Shown: positions 1 through 8,208 of the stretch, piece by piece
How positions within the stretch are numbered: position 1 is the first letter of the stretch
Layout: each line of letters opens with the position of its first letter
Source of the DNA: Candidatus Omnitrophota bacterium
GTDB lineage: Bacteria > Omnitrophota > Gorgyraeia > JAHIPI01
Direction of reading: 5' to 3'
Assembly (NCBI GenBank): GCA_016783745.1
Contig: JADHVZ010000022.1
Span: forward strand, 1-34,479
DNA length: 34,479 nucleotides
The notes under the pieces: generated by a model
What the model was told of the DNA's origin: nothing
Database searches by the model: none
What the model saw: the letters and a program-made list of their open reading frames with translations, nothing else
Made by a program: the position numbers and the translations under genes

Positions 1-1469
1 TTCCGAATCTCCCCCTGGCAAGCGTGGAGCTGATGCAGCCGGACGGGTGCGGTTACCTTGATATGGGTAGAAATCTCTTCTCCGGAAAAGGCGCTGTCAT
101 CTCGTATAACCTTAACCAGTACTGGCCCGGGAAATACCACCCTTTTCTTCCTTATATGCAGCCTGTCTACGGGGTCATAGCCGGTCTTATCTGGCTGCTT
201 TTCGGACTGAAGACGGTGATCGGCTTCAACATAGCGCTGCATGCCGTCAACTGCGTTTTACTATACCTGATACTCAGGATTTTTTCAGATAGAACTACAA
301 GTCTTTTAATCGCGCTGTTCATGGGGTTTTCAAAAAATCTCATTTTTCCGGCAATGGCGCCGCTTACCGAGCCGCTGCATCTTTTGTTTTTATTGAGCGC
401 AATCCTGATATATCTTAAATATAGAAATGCGAATTTCTGGGTAGGCGCCATACTGGCTTTAAGCTGCCTGGTCAAGGCAAGCAGTTTTTACAGCATTTTT
501 GCTTTTGCCGTAAGCGTTATTATCCTTAAAGGGTTTTCTAAGGAATCTTTCAGGGGCTTGGTCCGGCTGGCCATAGGTTTCTTAGCGGTTTTTCTTACCT
601 ATGAGCTTTTTTGTTATATTAAATATGGAGCCTTTTATCCGCAATATTTAGCGGCTGCTAAGACCTACAAAAACGCGGAGACGTTCGCAGGCGCGTTTTA
701 CAGAGACAATGCCCCTGTTTTAAATATGCCTTCAGTAAGGCTCGGAATGAACTCAATACGTGCCAATATTCACGGTAATTTTACCGGATTTATAAAGAGT
801 TTCGGCGCTGTTAAGTATGCTATGCTGCCGGCACCACTCTTCTTTATTTATGAACTGATCAAGAAACGGTCTTCCCTTGTGATCATTTTCTTTGTTCAGG
901 GATTTTGCTTATTATTCGGTTATACGCTGTTGCATTCCTGGTCGCCCATATATGAGTTTGACCGTTTTTCTGTTATTTCTCTTATCACGCTGGGCAGCGT
1001 GGGTTTTTTGTCGCTGAAAGAAATAATTAATAGCGCTTTTTCCAGGATGGAAAAGAGAGCTGTTCTATCTGCGGCGGTGTTTGCCGTGATATTTTTTGCA
1101 TTTTTTTATTTTCAGGTAAGATCCTACCTGTCATTCAGAAGCTTTGCGATTGAAGTGTTCTTTCAGAATAAAAAGGCCTATAGAGAAAACAGGGATGGGA
1201 TGTATGAGTGGATAAGGAAAAATACCGAAACGGATGCACTGATAGCGTCCCAGTATCTGGCGGATGCCTTTCTCTTTGACAGGCCGTTTGTATCTTTGCC
1301 TCCGGGCGAAACTTTGATCGAAAAGAATCTTATCGATTTTCTTGATGTATATAAGCCTGATCATGTGCTTACATATGATAACAATCTGGCAAATTATTTA
1401 AAAGGCAAAGGATTTAGCCTCATAAAACAACAGGGCACTATGATACTACTTGAAAATCATGGATTATAG
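1..1469 (+). CDS. GT-C fold (family 39/ArnT-like) polytopic membrane protein, 5' truncated by window edge
   Basis: Many hydrophobic segments. The reading frame stays open upstream of the called GTG at 24 to the window edge (PNLPLASVELMQPDGCGYLDMGRNL), with GT39-like layout (N-terminal D..YLDMGR, HPFLPYMQPVYG). Confidence 0.7.
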   Translation, partial: PNLPLASVELMQPDGCGYLDMGRNLFSGKGAVISYNLNQYWPGKYHPFLPYMQPVYGVIAGLIWLLFGLKTVIGFNIALHAVNCVLLYLILRIFSDRTTSLLIALFMGFSKNLIFPAMAPLTEPLHLLFLLSAILIYLKYRNANFWVGAILALSCLVKASSFYSIFAFAVSVIILKGFSKESFRGLVRLAIGFLAVFLTYELFCYIKYGAFYPQYLAAAKTYKNAETFAGAFYRDNAPVLNMPSVRLGMNSIRANIHGNFTGFIKSFGAVKYAMLPAPLFFIYELIKKRSSLVIIFFVQGFCLLFGYTLLHSWSPIYEFDRFSVISLITLGSVGFLSLKEIINSAFSRMEKRAVLSAAVFAVIFFAFFYFQVRSYLSFRSFAIEVFFQNKKAYRENRDGMYEWIRKNTETDALIASQYLADAFLFDRPFVSLPPGETLIEKNLIDFLDVYKPDHVLTYDNNLANYLKGKGFSLIKQQGTMILLENHGL

Positions 1470-1501
1470 TGCTAAAATTTTCTAAAAAGGGGTAAACAGA
1501 C

Positions 1502-3121
1502 ATGATAAATTGGCGCATAGTCAAGATGCATTTTATAAATCACTGGGTAAAGATATTGATCATCTCGATAGCGATATTGCTTGTGGCCGTCACGATCTAC
1601 GCCCTATCCACGCTTGAAAGTTTCCACCGTCAGATAATGATAGTCCAGATGCCCGTAAGCATCCTTATAGCGGGGATCCACGCGACTATATTCATTTTTA
1701 TGTATTTGACATTTTTGAGGGGCGGGTTCGCGAAGCTTGATAAAGCGCCTATCAAAGGGAAGGGCGTCAATATACACTGGGATGATGTGATAGGGATCGA
1801 TGAAGCAAAGCTGGAGGCATGGGAAGTCGTTCAGCTTATAAAAGACAGGCACCAGCTTCATAAGATAGGCGGAAAGATCATCCGCGGACTTTTGTTCATA
1901 GGCCCTGCCGGTTGCGGCAAGACTTATCTTGCCAAAGCAGTTGCCACGGAAGCAGGCATCCCTTTTATATCGATGAGCGGAAGTGAATTCGTGGAGGTGT
2001 TTGTCGGAGTGGGGGCGGCAAGGGTAAGAAAACTTTTTGCGCGGGCGCGTAACCTGGCCTATGGCCACGGCGGATGCATTGTTTTTTTGGATGAACTGGA
2101 CGCGATAGGGAGATCGAGGACATTTTCATTCATGGGCGGCCAGGAGACTAATTCTACGCAGAACCAGCTACTGGTGGAGCTTGACGGTTTAAAGGATAAG
2201 AGCCATAACGTCATTGTAATAGGAGCTACTAACGCCGCGGAAAGCACTCTCGATTCCGCGCTTCTCAGGCCGGGCAGATTCGACCGTAAGATATATATCG
2301 ACCGTCCGTCATTGGAGGGACGCGAAAAGGTATTTTCTTACTATTTGAAGACTGTAAAAAGTGACCCTAATATAGATGTAGGAAGATTGGCCCGTAAATG
2401 CGTCTATAAAACACCGGCCGATATCCAGAATATAGTGAAGGAAGCGGCGCTCATAGCAATGCGGTACGGAAAGGATACCGTGACTCATAAGGAGATCAGC
2501 GAGGCGATCGAGCGCGTCGATATGGGCATAAAGCACAAGAGGACCATGTCCGGGGGAGAGAGGAGGATGGTGGCGTCTCATGAAAGCGGGCATCTGATCG
2601 TTATGTATAGGCTCCATCCTACGGATGACGTTTTTAAGGCTTCTATCGTATCGCGCCGGGAGACTTTGGGGATAGTCTACTCTCAGCCCAGGGAAGAGTA
2701 TTTTACATCTAGCCGCAATAGGATATTGGCGAATATAAAAGTATCTCTTGGCGGCTATGTGGCTGAGAAATTATGCTTCGGCGTGACTTCTGACGGAGTG
2801 GCCACGGATTTCAAACAGGCAATGAATCATGCCCATAATATGGTCTGGAAGTACGGGATGGGGCCGGAGGGGCTTTTAGGGGATTATACATCCATCCCTC
2901 CGAGCCAAATCTCTGAAACAACGAAGGATAAGCTGAATTCAGAAACTAATAAGATATTCCAGCTGTGCTACGCGGAAGTCGAAGAACTTTTAAATAAAGA
3001 ATCCATCCTCCTGAACCGTTTTGTGGATGAGCTTCTAAAGAAAGAAGAGCTCGAGTATGACGAGATCGAGACTATTTTTAGGGAATACGACAAAGAGGAT
3101 GTGAAAAATTTTAAAGCTTAA
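1502..3121 (+). CDS. FtsH-like membrane-anchored AAA+ ATP-dependent zinc metalloprotease (non-canonical paralogue)
   Basis: Walker A GPAGCGKT, Walker B IVFLDELD, SRH-like LLRPGRFDRKI, zinc motif HESGH (HExxH), and downstream SDGVATDFKQA supplying a third ligand. Two N-terminal hydrophobic segments. Confidence 0.88.
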   Translation: MINWRIVKMHFINHWVKILIISIAILLVAVTIYALSTLESFHRQIMIVQMPVSILIAGIHATIFIFMYLTFLRGGFAKLDKAPIKGKGVNIHWDDVIGIDEAKLEAWEVVQLIKDRHQLHKIGGKIIRGLLFIGPAGCGKTYLAKAVATEAGIPFISMSGSEFVEVFVGVGAARVRKLFARARNLAYGHGGCIVFLDELDAIGRSRTFSFMGGQETNSTQNQLLVELDGLKDKSHNVIVIGATNAAESTLDSALLRPGRFDRKIYIDRPSLEGREKVFSYYLKTVKSDPNIDVGRLARKCVYKTPADIQNIVKEAALIAMRYGKDTVTHKEISEAIERVDMGIKHKRTMSGGERRMVASHESGHLIVMYRLHPTDDVFKASIVSRRETLGIVYSQPREEYFTSSRNRILANIKVSLGGYVAEKLCFGVTSDGVATDFKQAMNHAHNMVWKYGMGPEGLLGDYTSIPPSQISETTKDKLNSETNKIFQLCYAEVEELLNKESILLNRFVDELLKKEELEYDEIETIFREYDKEDVKNFKA

Positions 3122-4373
3122 AAGATCCTGCCTTTATTTTTTAGTACTTTATACGGTTTTCTTCTCCTCCGGCTGCGGCAAACCCACATATCCCGCCGAT
3201 CAAATAATACCGTCTGTGAAAAAACTCTGCAGAGATGAATACGGCCTCGAGGTGGAGGGCCGCATAGTCGGCACTACGCTGGGGATCTCTATTCCCATAG
3301 AGGGGCTGGTGGGTGAAGACATGAGGCTGGACAAGGATGCGGCGGACAAAATCGAAGATCTTGCGCTGTCTATAAGGCGTGTGATCTTGAGTACGGACAG
3401 GCATATCGATTTTTATATTTTATGCGCAAGAGATACAAAGATGGCAGGCGCCGAATATGTCATGACCGGTTATGCTATGGATATAAAAAGAGTCCTTCTG
3501 CGTGATTTATCCCGCAGCCAGTATATTAGCAGGCTTCAGAGGGATTTCAGGTTGAATCCCGCCATACTGGGTGAAAATAAAATAAAAGGCCTGTTTGAAG
3601 ATCTGAGTAAAAACACAGATCCGGAGTCTGCGCTCGGTGAATATGCGCACTTTTCCTTATCCCCGGAAAAAGTCAGCGAGATCTTATATCCTGCTATGTT
3701 GATAGCGGAACCGTCAAGCGTCAGATATGAGATATCGGAACTTCAATATAAGGAGGTATCGCCGGATGAGGCGCTATTCTGGATAAAAGTCAAAGAATCG
3801 TATACGCCCAAACCTGAAGCTCAAAACGCCGCGTCTATATTCCCTCCCGGGTTTATTAATGAATATATTATATTGGTAAGTAGGGCGGACCGGTCGAAAC
3901 CCATCGTGGATATCGTGCCAAAATATTTTCAAAGTTATAATAATATCCAGCAAAGGTTTATGGATCAGATATATGATAAGTACGAAGACGTTGCGGTAGT
4001 TGACGCGAGCGGGCTGCCTTTAAAGGAGATAAAACTAACGGATGTCCTATCTCAACAGATCGCAAGGCGCCTTAAGGCCATGCTGGAGTCAGAGGATCCG
4101 TTTAAAGGCAGTTACGAAGTTACCTCCGTAAAGGGAGGTTTTGAAGACGGCATATTCGTATTGAATTTTGATGTCCAGGGAGATGAAAAAGAGATCTTTG
4201 CCGAGGCCCTTGCTGCGGTGAGGGATGTTACTCGTGAATACTGGTTTGAGGATTTCAGGGGAGCAAAGGTTACTTCCGATTTAAGTGAAAAAAGAGTTAT
4301 TTTAGACAGGGAAAACCTGCGGGCGACCGGCAAAAAGAATATAGATATAGAAAAATATCTGAGTTTTGATTAA
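3108..4373 (+). CDS. Probable secreted lipoprotein of unknown function; ORF caller starts at GTG 3216, but signal peptide and Cys lie upstream in the same frame
   Basis: The open frame 3105-4373 encodes KILKLKRSCLYFLVLYTVFFSSGCGKPTYPAD before GTG 3216. This is a lipoprotein-like signal peptide with SSGC. AGAGG lies at about 3094-3098. Confidence 0.65.
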   Translation: MLKLKRSCLYFLVLYTVFFSSGCGKPTYPADQIIPSVKKLCRDEYGLEVEGRIVGTTLGISIPIEGLVGEDMRLDKDAADKIEDLALSIRRVILSTDRHIDFYILCARDTKMAGAEYVMTGYAMDIKRVLLRDLSRSQYISRLQRDFRLNPAILGENKIKGLFEDLSKNTDPESALGEYAHFSLSPEKVSEILYPAMLIAEPSSVRYEISELQYKEVSPDEALFWIKVKESYTPKPEAQNAASIFPPGFINEYIILVSRADRSKPIVDIVPKYFQSYNNIQQRFMDQIYDKYEDVAVVDASGLPLKEIKLTDVLSQQIARRLKAMLESEDPFKGSYEVTSVKGGFEDGIFVLNFDVQGDEKEIFAEALAAVRDVTREYWFEDFRGAKVTSDLSEKRVILDRENLRATGKKNIDIEKYLSFD

Positions 4374-4415
4374 CATCAAGCGAAGAAAAAAATATTTTCC
4401 AATTTCTTCATTTTT

Positions 4416-4446
4416 TTGTTACAAATAGGGTAAAATGTGATATAAT
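4416..4446 (+). promoter_or_regulatory. Putative sigma70 promoter for hss/ODC operon
   Basis: TATAAT at 4441-4446, with TTGTTA (4416-4421, 19 nt spacer) or TTACAA (4419-4424, 16 nt spacer) upstream, in an AT-rich intergenic region. Confidence 0.5.
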
Positions 4447-4509
4447 TTTTCTAATGATTTTTTAAATTTTTCTTCAAAGAAAGAAAAACAAGAAAAAGGA
4501 GTCTCATCG

Positions 4510-6030
4510 ATGAAATTTAACGGAAAGATATTGATCATAGGCTGCGGTTCCGTTTCTCAATGCGCGGTCCCGCTTGTCCTTAAGCTGATAGATGTCCCGC
4601 CGCAGAATGTAACCATAATGGATTTTGTGGATAATAGAGACCGGGTTAAGGATTCACTGGAAAAGGGAGTAACGTATGTATCAGACAGGGTGACGATAGA
4701 CAATTTTACGACACTGTTGAGCAAATACGTTTCTTCGGGTGACTTGATAATAGATCTTGCGTGGAACATAGACTGCATGGCCATGGTCCAATGGTGCCGC
4801 TTAAATAACATTTTATATGTGAATACGTCCGTGGAAGAATGGAACCCGTATAAGGATCATGAAAGGAACAACCCGACAAAATACACACTATATGCCCGGC
4901 ACATGGAACTGCGCAGGATGATAAAGGCATGGGGCGGCAATAGCGGTACTACGGCTATTGCCGATCATGGAGCGAATCCGGGACTTGTTTCGCACTTCAC
5001 GAAGCATGCCCTTATCGGGATCGCGAATAAGATCCTTCAAGAGAAGCCCGGCGACCCCAGGAAAAAGGGCCTTGAAAAAGCCCTGCAGGATAAGAATTTC
5101 GCGAAGCTGGCTCAGCTTGAAGGCGTCAAGACTATCCATATCAGTGAGCGTGATACACAGATCACTGATAAGCCTAAACGGGAGAATGAATTTGTCAATA
5201 CCTGGAGCATCGAAGGTTTCTTCGAAGAAGGTGTCGCCCCGGCTGAGCTTGGCTGGGGAACGCACGAGTATTATATTCCCAAAAACGCGTTTTTTCATGA
5301 GATAGGCCCTAAAAACCAGATATGTCTGTCTTCCATCGGAATGAGAACTTGGGTGCGCTCCTGGGTCCCGTGCGGAGAGATCACGGGGATGGTCATACGG
5401 CACGGTGAAGCGTTCAGCATCTCTGACCGTCTTACCGTCTGGGAAGGCGAGAAGGCCGTATACAGGCCGACCGTTCACTATGCCTATTGCCCGTCAAATG
5501 TGGCTATTAATTCTTTACGTGAACTGGAGATGAGACAATTTGATCTGCAGAAGAAGCAGAGGATCATGGCCGATGAGATCATTGACGGACGCGATGAATT
5601 GGGAGTCCTTCTGATGGGGCATGATTTTAATTCATGGTGGTGCGGAAGCATCCTTGATATTCACGAAGCCCGCAGGCTGGTTCCTCATCAGCAGGCGACT
5701 ACGCTTCAGGTAGCGGTCTCAGTAGTGGCTGCCGCCAAATGGATGATCGAAAATCCGAAGAGAGGTTTTCTGCTGCCGGATGATATAGACCACGAATTTA
5801 TTTTAAAGACCTCTATGCCTTATATAAAGCCGTTCATATCAGAAGCGGTTGATTGGACACCCCTGAAAAACCTGAATACGAAGTTCACTAAATTTGATAT
5901 CTCCAGGCCTAAAGAAGAGGATGTCTGGCAGTTTACGACGTTCCTGGTCAATCAAAAGGAAAGGCTAAACGTATATGACGCCCGTACAAAGCAGCCTGAC
6001 GCTAAAGCCGTCGAAGCACCAAAAGTCTAA
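4510..6030 (+). CDS. hss: Homospermidine synthase (saccharopine dehydrogenase-like fold)
   Basis: N-terminal Rossmann IIGCGSVSQ; NTSVEEWNPY; GTTAIADHGANPGLVSHFTKHAL; overall resemblance to bacterial HSS. Adjacent to ornithine decarboxylase. Confidence 0.87.
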   Translation: MKFNGKILIIGCGSVSQCAVPLVLKLIDVPPQNVTIMDFVDNRDRVKDSLEKGVTYVSDRVTIDNFTTLLSKYVSSGDLIIDLAWNIDCMAMVQWCRLNNILYVNTSVEEWNPYKDHERNNPTKYTLYARHMELRRMIKAWGGNSGTTAIADHGANPGLVSHFTKHALIGIANKILQEKPGDPRKKGLEKALQDKNFAKLAQLEGVKTIHISERDTQITDKPKRENEFVNTWSIEGFFEEGVAPAELGWGTHEYYIPKNAFFHEIGPKNQICLSSIGMRTWVRSWVPCGEITGMVIRHGEAFSISDRLTVWEGEKAVYRPTVHYAYCPSNVAINSLRELEMRQFDLQKKQRIMADEIIDGRDELGVLLMGHDFNSWWCGSILDIHEARRLVPHQQATTLQVAVSVVAAAKWMIENPKRGFLLPDDIDHEFILKTSMPYIKPFISEAVDWTPLKNLNTKFTKFDISRPKEEDVWQFTTFLVNQKERLNVYDARTKQPDAKAVEAPKV

Positions 6031-7177
6031 GCAGGCGGCAAACGGCATCGAAAACAACATTATTCACGGGGTTGAAAGCCTTATAAGGGCGATGCTGAAG
6101 AAGCACCGCACGCCTTTCATGCTGATCAAGCGGTCTGTTCTTGAAAAGCAGTATAAGCGGTTCCGTAAATGCCTTCCCCAGGTTGCGCCGTACTACGCTA
6201 TTAAAGCTAACCCCGATCAGGGAGTTATCAAGACTTTTATCAATCTTGGAGCCAGTTTCGACGTTGCAAGCGGCGCTGAGATGAAATATGTATTATCTCT
6301 GGGCGCTTCGCCGTCAAAGATCATATTCGCCAACACGATCAAATCTCCGGAAGATATAGTATTTGCCAGAAGGCGGAAGGTGAGGCTGATGACCTTTGAC
6401 AATGAGCCGGAACTTTATAAGCTTTCGAAGGATTATCCCGGGGCGCATGTGCTGGTGCGTATAAAGGTAGCTAATTCCGGCAGCGTGGTGGAGCTTTCCC
6501 TTAAATTCGGAGCTGATGCGGAACACGCATTCTTTTTACTGCGTAAAGCAAAGGCGTTAGGCATGGTGCCGATGGGAGTCAGTTTTCATGTGGGCTCTCA
6601 GGCTACAAACGTTGAAAACTATCTTCAGGCGCTTGAGATATCAGCCGGCATCTTTAACGAAGCGAAAGAGAGCGGACTCCCGCTTAAAATCCTGGATATA
6701 GGGGGCGGATTCCCGATCCAGCATTTTGACAATGAAGTAGGAATAAACTTTGAACGGATGGCCGGCCAGATACGGCAGCAGCTAAAAACACTATTTGACA
6801 ATAATGTAAAATTTATAGCGGAGCCGGGCCGTTTTTTAGTCGGACCTGCGGGGATTCTGGTGACACAGGTAATGGGAAGGACCTTCCGCAATAACAAGAA
6901 CTATTACTACCTTAACGACGGTATATACGCCGATTTCTCGGGCATGGTATTCGACCATTGCCGTTACGAATTCAAGACCTTAAGGCGCGGCCAGAAGTTT
7001 TTAAGCACGCTGGCGGGCCCCACGTGTGATTCATTCGACACACTTTCCTCGAACGAGGAGATCCCCGAGCTCTATGTTGGGGATGTGGTCTACGTGAAGA
7101 ATATCGGTGCCTACTCCTGCGCAAGCGCCGTCGCCAATTTCAACGGCTTCCCTCCCGCAAAGATCGTAATGGTGTGA
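5975..7177 (+). CDS. Ornithine decarboxylase-like group IV PLP-dependent decarboxylase (true start may be slightly downstream)
   Basis: PYYAIKANPD PLP-lysine motif, SFHVGSQ, LDIGGGFP, EPGRFLVGPAG, GPTCDSFDTL. Overlaps the hss 3' end. Confidence 0.88.
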   Translation: MTPVQSSLTLKPSKHQKSKQAANGIENNIIHGVESLIRAMLKKHRTPFMLIKRSVLEKQYKRFRKCLPQVAPYYAIKANPDQGVIKTFINLGASFDVASGAEMKYVLSLGASPSKIIFANTIKSPEDIVFARRRKVRLMTFDNEPELYKLSKDYPGAHVLVRIKVANSGSVVELSLKFGADAEHAFFLLRKAKALGMVPMGVSFHVGSQATNVENYLQALEISAGIFNEAKESGLPLKILDIGGGFPIQHFDNEVGINFERMAGQIRQQLKTLFDNNVKFIAEPGRFLVGPAGILVTQVMGRTFRNNKNYYYLNDGIYADFSGMVFDHCRYEFKTLRRGQKFLSTLAGPTCDSFDTLSSNEEIPELYVGDVVYVKNIGAYSCASAVANFNGFPPAKIVMV

Positions 7178-7199
7178 TGTAATACCGTTACCCCCCTAT

Positions 7200-7398
7200 A
7201 AGCAATGTTGATAGCCCCTCTGCTCAACAAAAATTTTATCCGTCTTCGGCGAGATCTCGCCGAGAACTAACGGTCTCGGCGGAGAAACCGATTTTTTGCT
7301 TGCGACCGAGGACGAAATGTCCGAGGAAGTGCCGAACTCAACTGAGTTCGGCCTCGAGGCTAAATTTTTGATTCGCTCGGGGCATATCAACATTGCTT
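7200..7398. repeat. Large imperfect inverted repeat/hairpin element with internal palindromes
   Basis: AAGCAATGTTGATA (7200-7213) is inverted at 7385-7398 (TATCAACATTGCTT), and complementarity continues inward (GCCCC, CAAAAATTT blocks). Internal perfect palindrome TCGGCGAGATCTCGCCGA (7246-7263) and hairpin GCCGAACTCA-ac-TGAGTTCGGC (7331-7352). Confidence 0.7.
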
Positions 7399-7485
7399 TT
7401 AACCAAACTCGAATATATCATGCTCCTCTCGAATTGTTTGTTTATTGAGCAGAGCGTCAAAAACCTCGAGCGAGATAAATGTGTA

Positions 7486-7674
7486 GTGGAAGTTCGGGCA
7501 CTTGACTCAAAACCATAGCGGAGGATTTGGAAACAAAACTTGGGAGTGAGGCCGAGGGAAACCGGAACTGACCCCGCACTAACAACGCTGGGAATTCCGG
7601 AGGGTTCCCCGGTCGAACGACCTTAGTTTTGTCCAAATCCGGAGCGTGTTTTGAGGCAATGACCGAACTTCCAC
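7486..7674. repeat. Second large imperfect inverted repeat/hairpin (about 55 nt arms, about 80 nt apical region)
   Basis: Left arm GTGGAAGTTCGG..CTCAAAAC..GGATTTGG..ACAAAACT (7486-7540) matches the reverse complement of 7625-7674 (AGTTTTGT..CCAAATCC..GTTTTGAG..CCGAACTTCCAC). The apical region has a further complementary pair, GGGAAACCGG with CCGGAGGGTTCCC. Confidence 0.75.
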
Positions 7675-7730
7675 GATGTATTTGAGGAAGGGAAAGTGTG
7701 AGAAGGGGTGGGTCGTTATCTAGTGTGGTG

Positions 7731-7782
7731 TGTCCCCTTTTGACACGTCCCCTTTTGACACGTCCCCAAGTGACACGTCCCC
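7731..7782. repeat. Tandem TGACACGTCCCC repeats (REP-like family)
   Basis: TGACACGTCCCC at 7741-7752, 7756-7767 and 7771-7782, 15 bp period, plus partial copy TGTCCCC at 7731-7737. Same motif as the palindrome at 28949-29007. Confidence 0.8.
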
Positions 7783-7816
7783 TAATTTCGAGCAGAAAAA
7801 AAATTGCCCTGAGATA

Positions 7817-7845
7817 TTGACATATTTATGAACTTCAGATATACT
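7817..7845 (+). promoter_or_regulatory. Sigma70 promoter for cold-shock gene
   Basis: TTGACA (7817-7822), 17 nt spacer, TATACT (7840-7845). Confidence 0.8.
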
Positions 7846-7872
7846 TTTACGTGGGATAGGAACAGAATCTCA

Positions 7873-7913
7873 GGCCGCAAGGCATAACAGGATTCGCCTT
7901 GTGGTTTTTTTTA
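7873..7913 (+). terminator. Terminator/attenuator-like hairpin in the 5' leader of the cold-shock gene
   Basis: CCGCAAGGC ... GCCTTGTGG stem followed by a run of T, between the promoter and the ATG at 7945. Confidence 0.55.
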
Positions 7914-7944
7914 CAACCGTTCGTCAGCTTTTATAGGAGGAACG

Positions 7945-8145
7945 ATGGAAACAGGAAAGGTTAAGTGGTTCAGTAAGCAAAAAGGTTACGGATTTATCAC
8001 CCTTGCTTCGGGCAGCGATGTATTCGTTCATCACAGCGTTATAGAAGGTGACGGTTTCAAGACGCTGGAAGAAGGCCAGGAAGTGGAACTAGAGGTCCAG
8101 GACGGGCCTAAAGGCAAACAAGCCGCAAAAGTACTCAAAAAGTAA
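7945..8145 (+). CDS. CspA-family cold-shock protein
   Basis: [54 protein letters not shown]1/RNP2 motifs; SD AGGAGG upstream. Confidence 0.97.
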   Translation: METGKVKWFSKQKGYGFITLASGSDVFVHHSVIEGDGFKTLEEGQEVELEVQDGPKGKQAAKVLKK

Positions 8146-8208
8146 CAAAATATATATTACTTAAAAATACCTATAGTCCGGATAGTCAAATCAAAGAAGG
8201 GGGAGAGC

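Noticed and set aside
3101-3123. Programmed frameshift joining the FtsH-like protein to the lipoprotein
   Set aside because: A cytoplasmic protease C-terminus followed by an export signal peptide is topologically odd, and no obvious slippery site/stimulatory structure was seen. A non-canonical start is simpler.
4888-5478. 196 aa minus-strand ORF opposite hss
   Set aside because: Antisense to a convincing homospermidine synthase; no domain signatures.
7196-7393. 65 aa minus-strand ORF over the intergenic hairpin element
   Set aside because: Its span coincides almost exactly with the inverted repeat at 7200-7398. Low-complexity Ser/Pro-rich translation with no recognisable domain; more likely a by-product of the repeat structure.
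7200-7674. Possible integron attC sites or retron msr/msd from the hairpins
   Set aside because: No correctly oriented RYYYAAC/GTTRRRY core pair was found, and no integrase or reverse transcriptase ORF is present in the window.
7731-7782. Short CRISPR-like array
   Set aside because: Linkers are only 3 nt and non-unique; no spacers and no cas genes. Fits a REP-like tandem repeat better.
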